NCBI GenBank assembly: GCA_048498995.1
Contig: JBEHWX010000070.1
Coordinates: 1 to 32,173 of the forward strand
Length of the DNA: 32,173 nucleotides
Direction: 5' to 3'
Source: JBEHWX01 sp048498995
GTDB lineage: Bacteria > Bacteroidota > Ignavibacteria > OLB7
Under the pieces are notes generated by a model. It made no database searches. It worked only from the letters and a program-made list of their open reading frames with translations, and had not been told where the DNA came from. Positions 1-6,997 of this stretch are shown in pieces; positions within the stretch are counted from its first letter, which is position 1; each line of letters opens with the position of its first letter. Position numbers and translations under genes: made by a program.

Positions 1-1157
1 TGGCCGATCACTTCGGCTGCAGCGGCAGCTCTCCGGCGGTGAGGATCGAAGTGGTGCCCCGGCCGCGGCCGGTCGTGAGCCCGGATCTGACCACGATCTG
101 CGACGGCGAGCGGGCCACGCTCGGCGTCGACGGCATCTACCAGACCTATCGCTGGTCGACCGGCGAGACCACGCCGGTGATCACGGTCGACAAGCCGGGG
201 CTCTACTCGGTGACGGTGACCGATCAGGCCGGCTGCGACGGGGTGTCGCGGCAGGTACGCGTCGTGGTGCTGCCGAGGCCGGAGGTTCCGTCAATCGCGA
301 TGAAGGGGGATACGCTCGTGGCCTCCTCCGGCGCGCGCTTCGCCTGGACGCGCGAGGGAGCGCCGGTCCCCGGCGGAGCGGCCGGGCGCCTGGTGACCCA
401 GGATACCGGCGTCTTCACCGTCACGGTGACCAACGACGCGGGGTGCTCGGTCACCTCGGCGCCGTTCACCGTCTCCGGACGCGCCGTCGCGGTGGTCTCG
501 CTGCCGGTGATCGAGGCGGCCCCCGGCGAGCGGGTGATCGTGCCGGTGACGCTCGACTCCTCCCGAAATCTGAAGGATCTGAACGCGCGCGATTATTCCT
601 TCCGGCTCCGTTTCAACAGGACGCTGCTCCATCCGGCCGATCCCTCCTTCGAGGGGGTGGACGCCGACGGTCAGCGCTACCTGAAGGTGGCCGGCGTCCG
701 TCCCTCCGGGCTCGGCCAGGGGACGCTCGGCGAGGTGGAGCTGATCGCGGCGCTCGGCGACGCGGTCTCCACGCCGCTGGTGATCGAGGCATTCCGGTTC
801 AACGACACCACGGTGGCGGTGACCGCCTTCAACGGCCTGTTCAAGCTGCGTGGGCTCTGCGAGGCGGGGGGGACGCGTCTGATCCGCGCCACCGGGGAGA
901 CCGGACTGAAGCCGAGCCGTCCCAATCCGGTGGCCGGCATCGCCGAGATCGAATACGAGACGGTCGAGACCGGGCCGACGCGCCTCTACCTGAGCGATCT
1001 GCTCGGCCGCCGCGTGGCGACCCTGGTCGACGCGAATGTGACGGCCGGGCGCTACCAGGTGATGCTCGATGCCTCCGTGCTACCGACCGGGCTCTACTAC
1101 TGCGTGCTGGAGACGCCGACGATGCGATTGAACCGGCCACTGCAGGTGGCCCGGTGA
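1..1157 (+). CDS. T9SS-sorted Ig/PKD-like surface protein, 5' end outside window
   Basis: The frame is open from base 3 with no credible start, so this is the C-terminal part of a longer protein (about 384 residues visible). It begins in a repeat of the Ig/PKD-like type common in secreted FCB proteins: units with YRWSTGE, VTVTDQAGC and VTVTNDAGC, each ending in a conserved D-x-G-C turn. Next comes a beta-rich segment from about base 480 (VVSLPVIEAAPGERVIVPVTL) that resembles a cohesin-like module. The last ~85 residues are a T9SS type A sorting domain: an RPNPVAG start, YLSDLLGRRVATLVD, an AGRYQV strand, LPTGLYYCVLET and a basic end. The protein would be exported by Sec and then displayed on or released from the surface by T9SS; its function is unknown. 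A strong hairpin follows the stop. Confidence 0.85.
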   Translation, partial: ADHFGCSGSSPAVRIEVVPRPRPVVSPDLTTICDGERATLGVDGIYQTYRWSTGETTPVITVDKPGLYSVTVTDQAGCDGVSRQVRVVVLPRPEVPSIAMKGDTLVASSGARFAWTREGAPVPGGAAGRLVTQDTGVFTVTVTNDAGCSVTSAPFTVSGRAVAVVSLPVIEAAPGERVIVPVTLDSSRNLKDLNARDYSFRLRFNRTLLHPADPSFEGVDADGQRYLKVAGVRPSGLGQGTLGEVELIAALGDAVSTPLVIEAFRFNDTTVAVTAFNGLFKLRGLCEAGGTRLIRATGETGLKPSRPNPVAGIAEIEYETVETGPTRLYLSDLLGRRVATLVDANVTAGRYQVMLDASVLPTGLYYCVLETPTMRLNRPLQVAR

Positions 1158-1162
1158 GCCGC

Positions 1163-1194
1163 GCGGGGGATCGGAGGTTGCTCCGGTCCCCCGC
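1163..1194 (+). terminator. Hairpin after the Ig/PKD-like gene
   Basis: A 14-bp stem (1163-1176 with 1181-1194, one G-T wobble) encloses a GTTG loop and starts five bases after the stop codon. The downstream run is only weakly T-rich (TACGTTTCC), so this is a terminator by position and stem strength rather than by a classical U-tract. Confidence 0.6.
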
Positions 1195-1430
1195 TACGTT
1201 TCCGGCCGGTCGATTCCGATGCTTCGTTTCCAGGGCCTCGTTTCCCGTGGTCGCGCAAATCGCGGGGGGCTCTGCGACGATTCGACGGCTGTCGGGTCTA
1301 GGTACTACACAGAGCCAGACACGGCATACGACATCGGCGCAGCCAGGCCCCGCACTCCCGGGGCCGATCCGTTTTCCGTGCTGCGCGCCATCGGCGCGCG
1401 GGGACCGTTCATTGCCCCGGCTCTGCCACG

Positions 1431-1437
1431 AAGGAGG
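1431..1437 (+). promoter_or_regulatory. Strong Shine-Dalgarno of the small sorting-domain gene
   Basis: AAGGAGG lies 7 bases before the ATG at 1445. It decides the start of the small gene, because the reading frame stays open far upstream but only as a shadow of the preceding gene. Confidence 0.75.
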
Positions 1438-1444
1438 ATCGCGA

Positions 1445-1723
1445 ATGCTCAGCGAGGACGGCAGAGTACTTCTCAAGACCAGCGGACCGGACCCGAAGAC
1501 CGGGATCACGAAGATCGAATTCACCGTTGCGGAGCAGGGACGGGTGCGTCTTTTCGTTGCCGACGTGCTCGGCGAGCTGGCCCTTACCCTGATCGACGCC
1601 GTGCTCGAGGCCGGCTCCTATGACGCGGAGTTCGATAGGAAGTATCTTACCTCCGGCATGTACATGTGCGTGCTGCAGACTCCCGTGGGCTCCTACGGCA
1701 GAATGGTAATGATCGAGAAGTGA
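1445..1723 (+). CDS. Stand-alone T9SS sorting-domain protein, 92 aa, no signal peptide
   Basis: Nearly the whole protein matches a T9SS type A C-terminal sorting domain. GPDPKTGITKIEFTV stands where cargo proteins have the PNP-start strand; then come RLFVADVLGELALTLID, LEAGSYDAEFD, LTSGMYMCVLQT and a lysine end. It aligns along its length with the last ~80 residues of the gene just upstream. The N-terminus MLSEDGRVLLKTS is too short and polar to be a Sec signal, so as written the product would stay in the cytoplasm, where a sorting domain has no known job. The perfect ribosome binding site argues for real translation. It could be a decaying 3' fragment of a cargo gene, a cytoplasmic binding partner, or a separately made domain. 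The reading is firm for family and weak for function. Confidence 0.75.
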   Translation: MLSEDGRVLLKTSGPDPKTGITKIEFTVAEQGRVRLFVADVLGELALTLIDAVLEAGSYDAEFDRKYLTSGMYMCVLQTPVGSYGRMVMIEK

Positions 1724-1862
1724 TCCGGCGCGCCGGACGCCGCGGCATCCCCGGCCGCGACGCTCCACGGCTTCACCGCCGGGCCATGACGGGATCCTCG
1801 ATGCACGTGAGATCATCGATCCCTCGCCCCGGCCCCCGGATCTTCCCTCGGTGACAGATACC

Positions 1863-3893
1863 ATGGCTCGAATCACGATATCCGGCCTCGCGCTCGCCCT
1901 CGCCGCCGCGACCACCCTTCGCGCGCAACAGCCTCCGCCCTCTCCACGACCCGATCCCCGCTACGGCGTCTACTCCGATCTGAACTGGAACTTCCATTCC
2001 GCTTCCTTCCGCGCCCTCCCCGGCGTGCCGAACTGCTGCCAGCAGTTCGAGAGCGGAAGCGGCGCCGGCGGCACGTTCGGGCTTCTGTACGAATATCCTC
2101 TCTCGGATCGATGGTGGCTCGGACTGCGCGCCGGCTACTCCTCGCTCGGCGCCACGCTCGCGGCCACCGAGCATACCACCGTGATACTCGACATGGGGAC
2201 CGAGGATGCCGAGATCGAGCACTCGATCACCTCCGGCATCGCCACCATCGGGCTGGAGCCGATGGCGATCTTCAAGCCGGTCGGCGGTCTCTCGCTTCAC
2301 CTCGGCGGACGCCTCGGCTACGTGCTCTCCACCTCCTTCTCGCAGCGAGAGACGCTGAAGCGTCCCGAGGATCGGGGAACGTTCACCAACGGACGACGGA
2401 CCAGAAACGACACGAGCGGCACCATCCCGAATGCCTCGGCGATCTCCGGTGCGCTGCTGATCGGGCTGAGCAACGAGCTCCGGCTGAACTCCGCGGGGAC
2501 GCTCTGGGCGGTGCCGGAGGTGTTCCTCGCGCTCGGCCTCACGCCGGTGATGAGCGATTCCATCTGGCGCGCCAGCTCGCTCCGGCTCGGCGTGGCGCTC
2601 AAGTATGGGCCACGCTCCACGACGTCCGAGCCGGTCGCGGAGATCCCGGCGGAGCCTCCGGTCGCCCCTCCGTCCGGAGCTCCCACCAGGCCGACGCCGG
2701 CCCCGAGCGCCGCGATCGACGCCGTCAGCCTCGACCGCGACGGACGTGAGCTGCCGAGCGTGCGGCTCCGCGTGGAGGAGTTCATCTCCACCTACATGCG
2801 CCCCCTGCTCAACTACATCTTCTTCGACGAGGGATCGAGCGCGATCCCGGACCGCTACGCGAGGATGACGCCGGAGGAGACGGCGCGCTTCTCGGTGGAC
2901 GCGCTGCATGGCGTGGATGTGCTGCCGACCTACTATCAGATACTCAACGTGATCGGCGCCCGGATGCGGGAGCATCCCGAGACGACGATCCGGATCGTCG
3001 GCTGCAACGCGGATGTCGGCGCGGAGAAGGGGAACGAGGATCTGTCGCGGCGGCGCGCCGTGGAGGTGCGCGAGTACCTGGCGTCGGTCTGGAAGATCGA
3101 TCCCGCGCGCCTGCGCGTGGAGACTCGTGGCCTTCCGGAGAAGGCATCGAACGAGGCGGAGGCCGACGGCGTGGCGGAGAACCGCCGCGTGGAGATACAA
3201 TCCGACTCCTGGAAGATTCTGGAGCCGATCGTCACCAGCGACACGCTCAGGATGGTCACCCCGCCGGTGGTGCGCTTCCGTCCGACGGCGGCCGCCGAGG
3301 CGGGAGTCGCGTCGTGGCGGCTGGAGGCCCGTCAGGGAGATCGGACGTTGAAGGCGATTGCCGGAGAGTCCGCGCCGCCGGCAACGGTGGACTGGGATGT
3401 GGCTTCCGATCGCGCGTCGATTCCGGTGGCCAGCGATCCGGTGGGATACACGCTGACGGTGACCGACCGCGCCGGGCGGAGCACCACCACGCCGGTGGCG
3501 ACGCTGCCGGTGGAGCAGATCACGATCAGCCGGAAGCGGCGGGAGCAGATCGCCGACCGGATGATCGACCGCTACAGCCTGATCCTGTTCGACTATGACC
3601 GCTCCGAGCTGAACCCGGCCAACCACAGGATCGCCGATCTGATCAAGGGGAGAATCAGCGACCGGGCCACGACCACGATCATCGGCTACACCGACCGGAT
3701 CGGCGACGCCGACTACAACCTTCGACTGTCGGAGGCGCGCGCCCGCGCCATCGCCTCCGCGCTCGGCCTGCCGTCGGCGCGCGTGCGGGGAGTGGGGGAG
3801 TCGCAGCTCTATCCGAACGATCTTCCCGAGGGGCGCTTCTACTGCCGCACCGTCACGATCGTTGCCGAGACGCCGGTCGGGGAGAAGCCGTAG
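1863..3893 (+). CDS. Outer-membrane protein with two OmpA C-terminal domains
   Basis: The chosen ATG gives a clean signal peptide (MARITISGLALALAAATTLRAQQ); an in-frame GTG 12 bases upstream is the alternative. The product is 676 residues. Residues ~25-250 are rich in alternating hydrophobic/aromatic strands (WWLGLRAGYSSLG, LSLHLGGRLGYVLS, LRLGVALKYGP), typical of a small outer-membrane barrel. A proline/alanine linker follows. A first OmpA-like domain lies at ~310-450 (IFFDEGSSAIP, IRIVGCNADVG, NEDLSRRRAVEVREYL, NRRVEI). After a beta-rich insert comes a second OmpA domain at ~568-670 (LFDYDRSELNPAN, IIGYTDRIGDADYNLRLSEARA). OmpA domains bind peptidoglycan, so the protein probably tethers the outer membrane to the wall. 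Most family members have one such domain. No clear Shine-Dalgarno is seen. Confidence 0.88.
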   Translation: MARITISGLALALAAATTLRAQQPPPSPRPDPRYGVYSDLNWNFHSASFRALPGVPNCCQQFESGSGAGGTFGLLYEYPLSDRWWLGLRAGYSSLGATLAATEHTTVILDMGTEDAEIEHSITSGIATIGLEPMAIFKPVGGLSLHLGGRLGYVLSTSFSQRETLKRPEDRGTFTNGRRTRNDTSGTIPNASAISGALLIGLSNELRLNSAGTLWAVPEVFLALGLTPVMSDSIWRASSLRLGVALKYGPRSTTSEPVAEIPAEPPVAPPSGAPTRPTPAPSAAIDAVSLDRDGRELPSVRLRVEEFISTYMRPLLNYIFFDEGSSAIPDRYARMTPEETARFSVDALHGVDVLPTYYQILNVIGARMREHPETTIRIVGCNADVGAEKGNEDLSRRRAVEVREYLASVWKIDPARLRVETRGLPEKASNEAEADGVAENRRVEIQSDSWKILEPIVTSDTLRMVTPPVVRFRPTAAAEAGVASWRLEARQGDRTLKAIAGESAPPATVDWDVASDRASIPVASDPVGYTLTVTDRAGRSTTTPVATLPVEQITISRKRREQIADRMIDRYSLILFDYDRSELNPANHRIADLIKGRISDRATTTIIGYTDRIGDADYNLRLSEARARAIASALGLPSARVRGVGESQLYPNDLPEGRFYCRTVTIVAETPVGEKP

Positions 3894-3986
3894 AGGCGGC
3901 GCGTAGAGGCGGCGTCCGCGCCCGGTTGGCTCACGCTTCACGGCGCCCGCCACGGTCGGCTTCATCCATGATCGGTCATGAAATGC

Positions 3987-4017
3987 GAAGGGCTCCCGCG
4001 GTCGTCGGGAGCCCTTC
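3987..4017. terminator. Shared hairpin between convergent OmpA and PDZ genes
   Basis: A perfect 12-bp stem (3987-3998 with 4006-4017) has a 7-base loop. It lies between the stops of two convergent genes and so could serve both. The plus side is followed by TCTCTAG, giving only a short pyrimidine tract. Confidence 0.75.
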
Positions 4018-4063
4018 TCTCTAGGAGTCCATGATACGCCGTCGTATCACGGTTCTGGGCCAA

Positions 4064-5029
4064 TCAGTGGATGTCCATCTCCGGGGACGGGAGCTGATGG
4101 AGCTCGGATCCCTCGGGGAGATTCTTGAACACGTCGGGCAGGGTCTGCTGAAGTCCCTCGATGCCGCTCTGCTCCCGCTTCGGGAGCGTCACCTTCACAT
4201 GCTGCTCCTTCTTGTCGCGGAGAATCGTCAGGTCGACCGTTCCCTCCTCCTTGGCGCCGATGATCCGCTGCAGATCGCAGCCGTTGGCGACCTTCTGACC
4301 ATCGACGGCGAGAATCACGTCGCCGGCGGTGATGCCGCTCTTCTCGGCCGGGGAATCCTTCTGTACATCGGCCACGAGAGCTCCCTTGCCGTCGGCCACG
4401 CCGAAGTATTTCGCGAGCGATTCGCTCATTCCCTGCATGAAGACGCCGAGCCGGGGACGTCCGGGGAAGAAGGTCCGGAAGATGGCCGTGTCGTGTCCCT
4501 GCTTCCAGAGCCCCTGCGGCGCGTTCTCCTTGAACAGCTTCTCCACGTCCTTCATCGCCTCCGGGTTCATCTCGAAGTGGAAGTTGCCGAAGTCCGGCTT
4601 CCGCTCGCCGATCTTCACATCCAGCTTCGACTCGACGCCGTTGCGGATCAGGCCGATCTTCACGGTCCTGCCGGCCGGCGTCTCGCTCACCAGGCGCACC
4701 AGCTGCGCCACGCTCTCGACGCGGGTATCGTTCCACTGGATCACGACATCGTTCTTCTTCAGGCCGGCGGTCGCCGCCGGGCTGCCGTCGACCACCTCCG
4801 AGATGATCGCGCCCCGCTCCTCCTTCAGCCGGAGCTCCTTTGCCTTGTCGGCGTCGACATCGGTCAGCCTGGTGCCGAGGTACCCGCCGGAATTGAGGAA
4901 GAAGACGTGGGACTCGAAGCGCTTGTCGGCCTTCGGGGCGATGCGCGTTTCGGTCTTTTCCTGTGCGTGGGTCACCGCGCCGATCGTGACCAGCAGCAGT
5001 GCCGTGGAGATGGTGGTTCGAAGTGACAT
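4064..5029 (-). CDS. Periplasmic protein with two PDZ domains, no protease domain
   Basis: The start chosen gives MSLRTTISTALLLVTIGAVTHAQ, a standard signal peptide, and 321 residues in all; the open frame upstream lacks one. PDZ1 spans ~48-141 (GGYLGTRL, GAIISEVVDGSPAATAGLKKNDVV, VKIGLIRNG). PDZ2 spans ~191-283 (RPRLGVFMQG, GALVADVQKDSPAEKSGITAGDVI, VDLTILRDKK). Both are of the DegP/Do circularly permuted bacterial type, but there is no trypsin-like domain and no His-Asp-Ser triad. The protein therefore more likely binds C-termini or scaffolds periplasmic partners than cleaves them. AGGA sits about 7 bases before the ATG. A promoter-like GGAAC-N16-CGTC element lies about 130 bases upstream, matching an ECF-sigma pattern also found before the FKBP gene of this window. 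Confidence 0.87.
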   Translation of the reverse strand: MSLRTTISTALLLVTIGAVTHAQEKTETRIAPKADKRFESHVFFLNSGGYLGTRLTDVDADKAKELRLKEERGAIISEVVDGSPAATAGLKKNDVVIQWNDTRVESVAQLVRLVSETPAGRTVKIGLIRNGVESKLDVKIGERKPDFGNFHFEMNPEAMKDVEKLFKENAPQGLWKQGHDTAIFRTFFPGRPRLGVFMQGMSESLAKYFGVADGKGALVADVQKDSPAEKSGITAGDVILAVDGQKVANGCDLQRIIGAKEEGTVDLTILRDKKEQHVKVTLPKREQSGIEGLQQTLPDVFKNLPEGSELHQLPSPEMDIH

Positions 5030-5356
5030 GGCCGTTCCTGTAAGCGTATAACGTGAAAGGATTGCGTTGATATCCGGTTTGGATTCCTCGTCGTCGCCAT
5101 CGAGGTCATCGTTGCCACATCGAGTCCATGCTCCCTGGCGACGCCGACATCCCTTCCGACGCAGGCGTTCGGGGTTTGTTCCCTGGGGGATGTGAAGTCT
5201 TGCCTGCCCGGGGGAAATGTGTGGCGGGTGTGGAATGTCATCATCCAATCGTCTACCTTCCCGCGCCGGATTCACCGGAAATGAAGGAATCTGTCCCACC
5301 CGCAACGTCCGGCGACCCGCGCCGGACGAGGCGAAGCCGCAATCCGAGAGCCTTCG
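5030..5356. other. Divergent intergenic region, PDZ gene / FG-GAP pair
   Basis: This 327-base gap separates two divergent starts and must hold both promoters. The only specific signal I can support is the ECF-type element at 5158-5182 on the minus strand. TACCTTC near 5253 on the plus strand loosely resembles the Bacteroidota TAnnTTTG box but has no TTG partner at the right distance. I see no ORF with a credible start. Confidence 0.5.
5158..5182 (-). promoter_or_regulatory. Candidate ECF-sigma promoter for the PDZ gene
   Basis: Read on the minus strand, GGAAC (5182-5178) is followed by 16 bases and then CGTC (5161-5158). This is the classical -35/-10 layout of many ECF sigma factors. The orientation is towards the PDZ gene, implying a leader of roughly 120 bases. 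A second GGAAC-N17-CGTC stands before the FKBP gene. The link to the ECF sigma gene at 30995 is inference. Confidence 0.4.
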
Positions 5357-6997
5357 ATGCCACGGAACCATGAGCCGATCAGCATGCCCGCGCCACGGTT
5401 GTTGGGGAGATATGGTCTCCTTCTGCCGCTCCTGGCCTCGATCGTGGTCGGGACCCTTGGCGCGCAGATGCTTCCGGATCGCCAGAACCCGCTGGCCGAC
5501 GACACGGTACTATTCCGTCCCTATGCCCGGATGACCGGCACGATGACCGAGTGCAAACGACCACTGGCCGAGGAGTTCGGGCGCGTCCTGTATGCCGTCG
5601 GAGATCTCAACGGGGATCGAATCATGGACTTCGGTGTCGGCCATTATCGGTGCGATACGATGTTCCATGACTTTAGCACCTTCTGGGATTATCCGCAGGA
5701 CCTCTTGCTCTATTACGGAGTCAAGGGGGGCATTCCGGATGTGGCAAGTGGTCAGCGGATCGGTCCGCGAGAGGTGGGATCGACGACGGCATTTCTGGCG
5801 GCGGGAGATTGGGATGGGGACGGCTACAAGGATATCGCCACGCGCATTCATCTGTTCGCCGACAGCAGTGAGGGGGATGTCAGCGGATCGAACAAAGTGA
5901 CGGTCGTGATATTCTGGGGAAACGCGACAGGTCGATATTCCATTGATGACACCAGTCGGATTTCCTGCGGAGGCAGGAATTGGATCCGTGCCTTTCAGGC
6001 AATATCGGCGGATTTCGATCGGGATGGCGTCGAAGATCTGGTTGTGTGGGGAGGTAATTATCTCCTCGCTGGCAGCGCGGTCGAAACTCCACGATTGACG
6101 GTGTTTCGAGGACATCGCGGGATGCGGTGGGGGAAAGGCGCTTCCGGTCTGTATGATGTGGGATACTGGGTGCCTCCATCCTTCAGTTTTATCGGAGTTT
6201 CGGATCAGGACTGCGATGGGCTGCCGGATCTCGCACTGTACTATGCCACGAAAGTGAGCATGCTTTATGGTGAGAAGGGACGGTTGCCGGATACTCTGAA
6301 GGTGCAGAGCGTGGATCTCACGCCGATCCAGGGATCGTATCCGTTCCTGAGCGACCTGACGGGCGATCATGTGCCGGAGCTGGTGGTCAAGTGCGGCGAT
6401 GACCGCGTCCGTATCTACGCCGGCAGGAGCGGTCAGCGACTCATCGACCAGTTCGGATCCGGCAACGATCCGGTCGATCCCGATCACGGCCGCCCCTATC
6501 CCCGCCCCTGGAACACGCTGGACATGCCTCACCGCCTGCATGATGGCTGGGGCTCGACAGTCACGACGCCGATCTATGATTTCGGCGACGCGAACCTGGA
6601 CGGCTACCGGGATGTATGGACCTTCTCCGATCCGTTCATGATCTGCTATGGATCGGGCAAGTGGTACGACTCCCGGATCGACGCGATGTTCGACATCCGG
6701 GGCGGCGATGGAGCTCGGAGCTACGCGTGGCTGGGGGATATCGACGGATCGGGATACGAGAGCTTCGCGGTGAGCGACGCCGGTGTTCCGGGCTCGATCC
6801 AGTTCATGAAGGTGACCAGGCAATGGGACATCTTCTCCGACGTGATCCACCCGCTGCCGCATCCCACCGGCTTCGTCTGTCAGCCCGGAGCGGCATCGGT
6901 CGAGCAGAAGCATCCGGAACAGCCCTCGCCAACCGCACCGGATCTGTCGGATGCGGCAACCGGATCCACCACCACATCCATGGAGACGCCGCGATGA
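5357..6997 (+). CDS. Secreted seven-repeat FG-GAP protein, copy A, lacking a sorting domain
   Basis: The protein has 546 residues with a signal peptide ending near VVGTLGAQ; a second in-frame ATG at 5384 is an equally possible start. Seven FG-GAP/calcium-loop repeats can be counted, with cores VGDLNGDRIMDF, AAGDWDGDGYKDI, SADFDRDGVEDL, VSDQDCDGLPDL, LSDLTGDHVPEL, FGDANLDGYRDV and LGDIDGSGYESF. Seven such units would close one integrin-alpha-like beta-propeller, so binding to a surface ligand is a reasonable guess. The tail after HPTGFVCQPGA is a Ser/Thr/Pro-rich stretch with no T9SS domain, unlike its downstream paralogue. The stop overlaps the next gene's ATG (ATGA, 6994-6997), so the two are probably cotranslated. 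It is a tandem duplicate of that gene, with near-identical DNA in blocks. Confidence 0.85.
   Translation: MPRNHEPISMPAPRLLGRYGLLLPLLASIVVGTLGAQMLPDRQNPLADDTVLFRPYARMTGTMTECKRPLAEEFGRVLYAVGDLNGDRIMDFGVGHYRCDTMFHDFSTFWDYPQDLLLYYGVKGGIPDVASGQRIGPREVGSTTAFLAAGDWDGDGYKDIATRIHLFADSSEGDVSGSNKVTVVIFWGNATGRYSIDDTSRISCGGRNWIRAFQAISADFDRDGVEDLVVWGGNYLLAGSAVETPRLTVFRGHRGMRWGKGASGLYDVGYWVPPSFSFIGVSDQDCDGLPDLALYYATKVSMLYGEKGRLPDTLKVQSVDLTPIQGSYPFLSDLTGDHVPELVVKCGDDRVRIYAGRSGQRLIDQFGSGNDPVDPDHGRPYPRPWNTLDMPHRLHDGWGSTVTTPIYDFGDANLDGYRDVWTFSDPFMICYGSGKWYDSRIDAMFDIRGGDGARSYAWLGDIDGSGYESFAVSDAGVPGSIQFMKVTRQWDIFSDVIHPLPHPTGFVCQPGAASVEQKHPEQPSPTAPDLSDAATGSTTTSMETPR

Noticed and set aside
1724..1737. 14-bp palindrome just after the small sorting-domain gene, as a terminator
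   Set aside because: It would leave only a 5-bp stem with a 4-base loop and no T run.
1851..1862. GTG start for the OmpA protein
   Set aside because: The ATG at 1863 begins exactly at a clean signal peptide; the GTG adds four residues with no ribosome site.
4031..5051. Plus-strand frames antisense to the PDZ gene
   Set aside because: They are shadows of high-GC codon use; the minus-strand frame has signal peptide and PDZ domains.
5030..5371. N-terminal extension of the PDZ protein
   Set aside because: The extension has no signal peptide or domain and would bury the good signal peptide at 5029.
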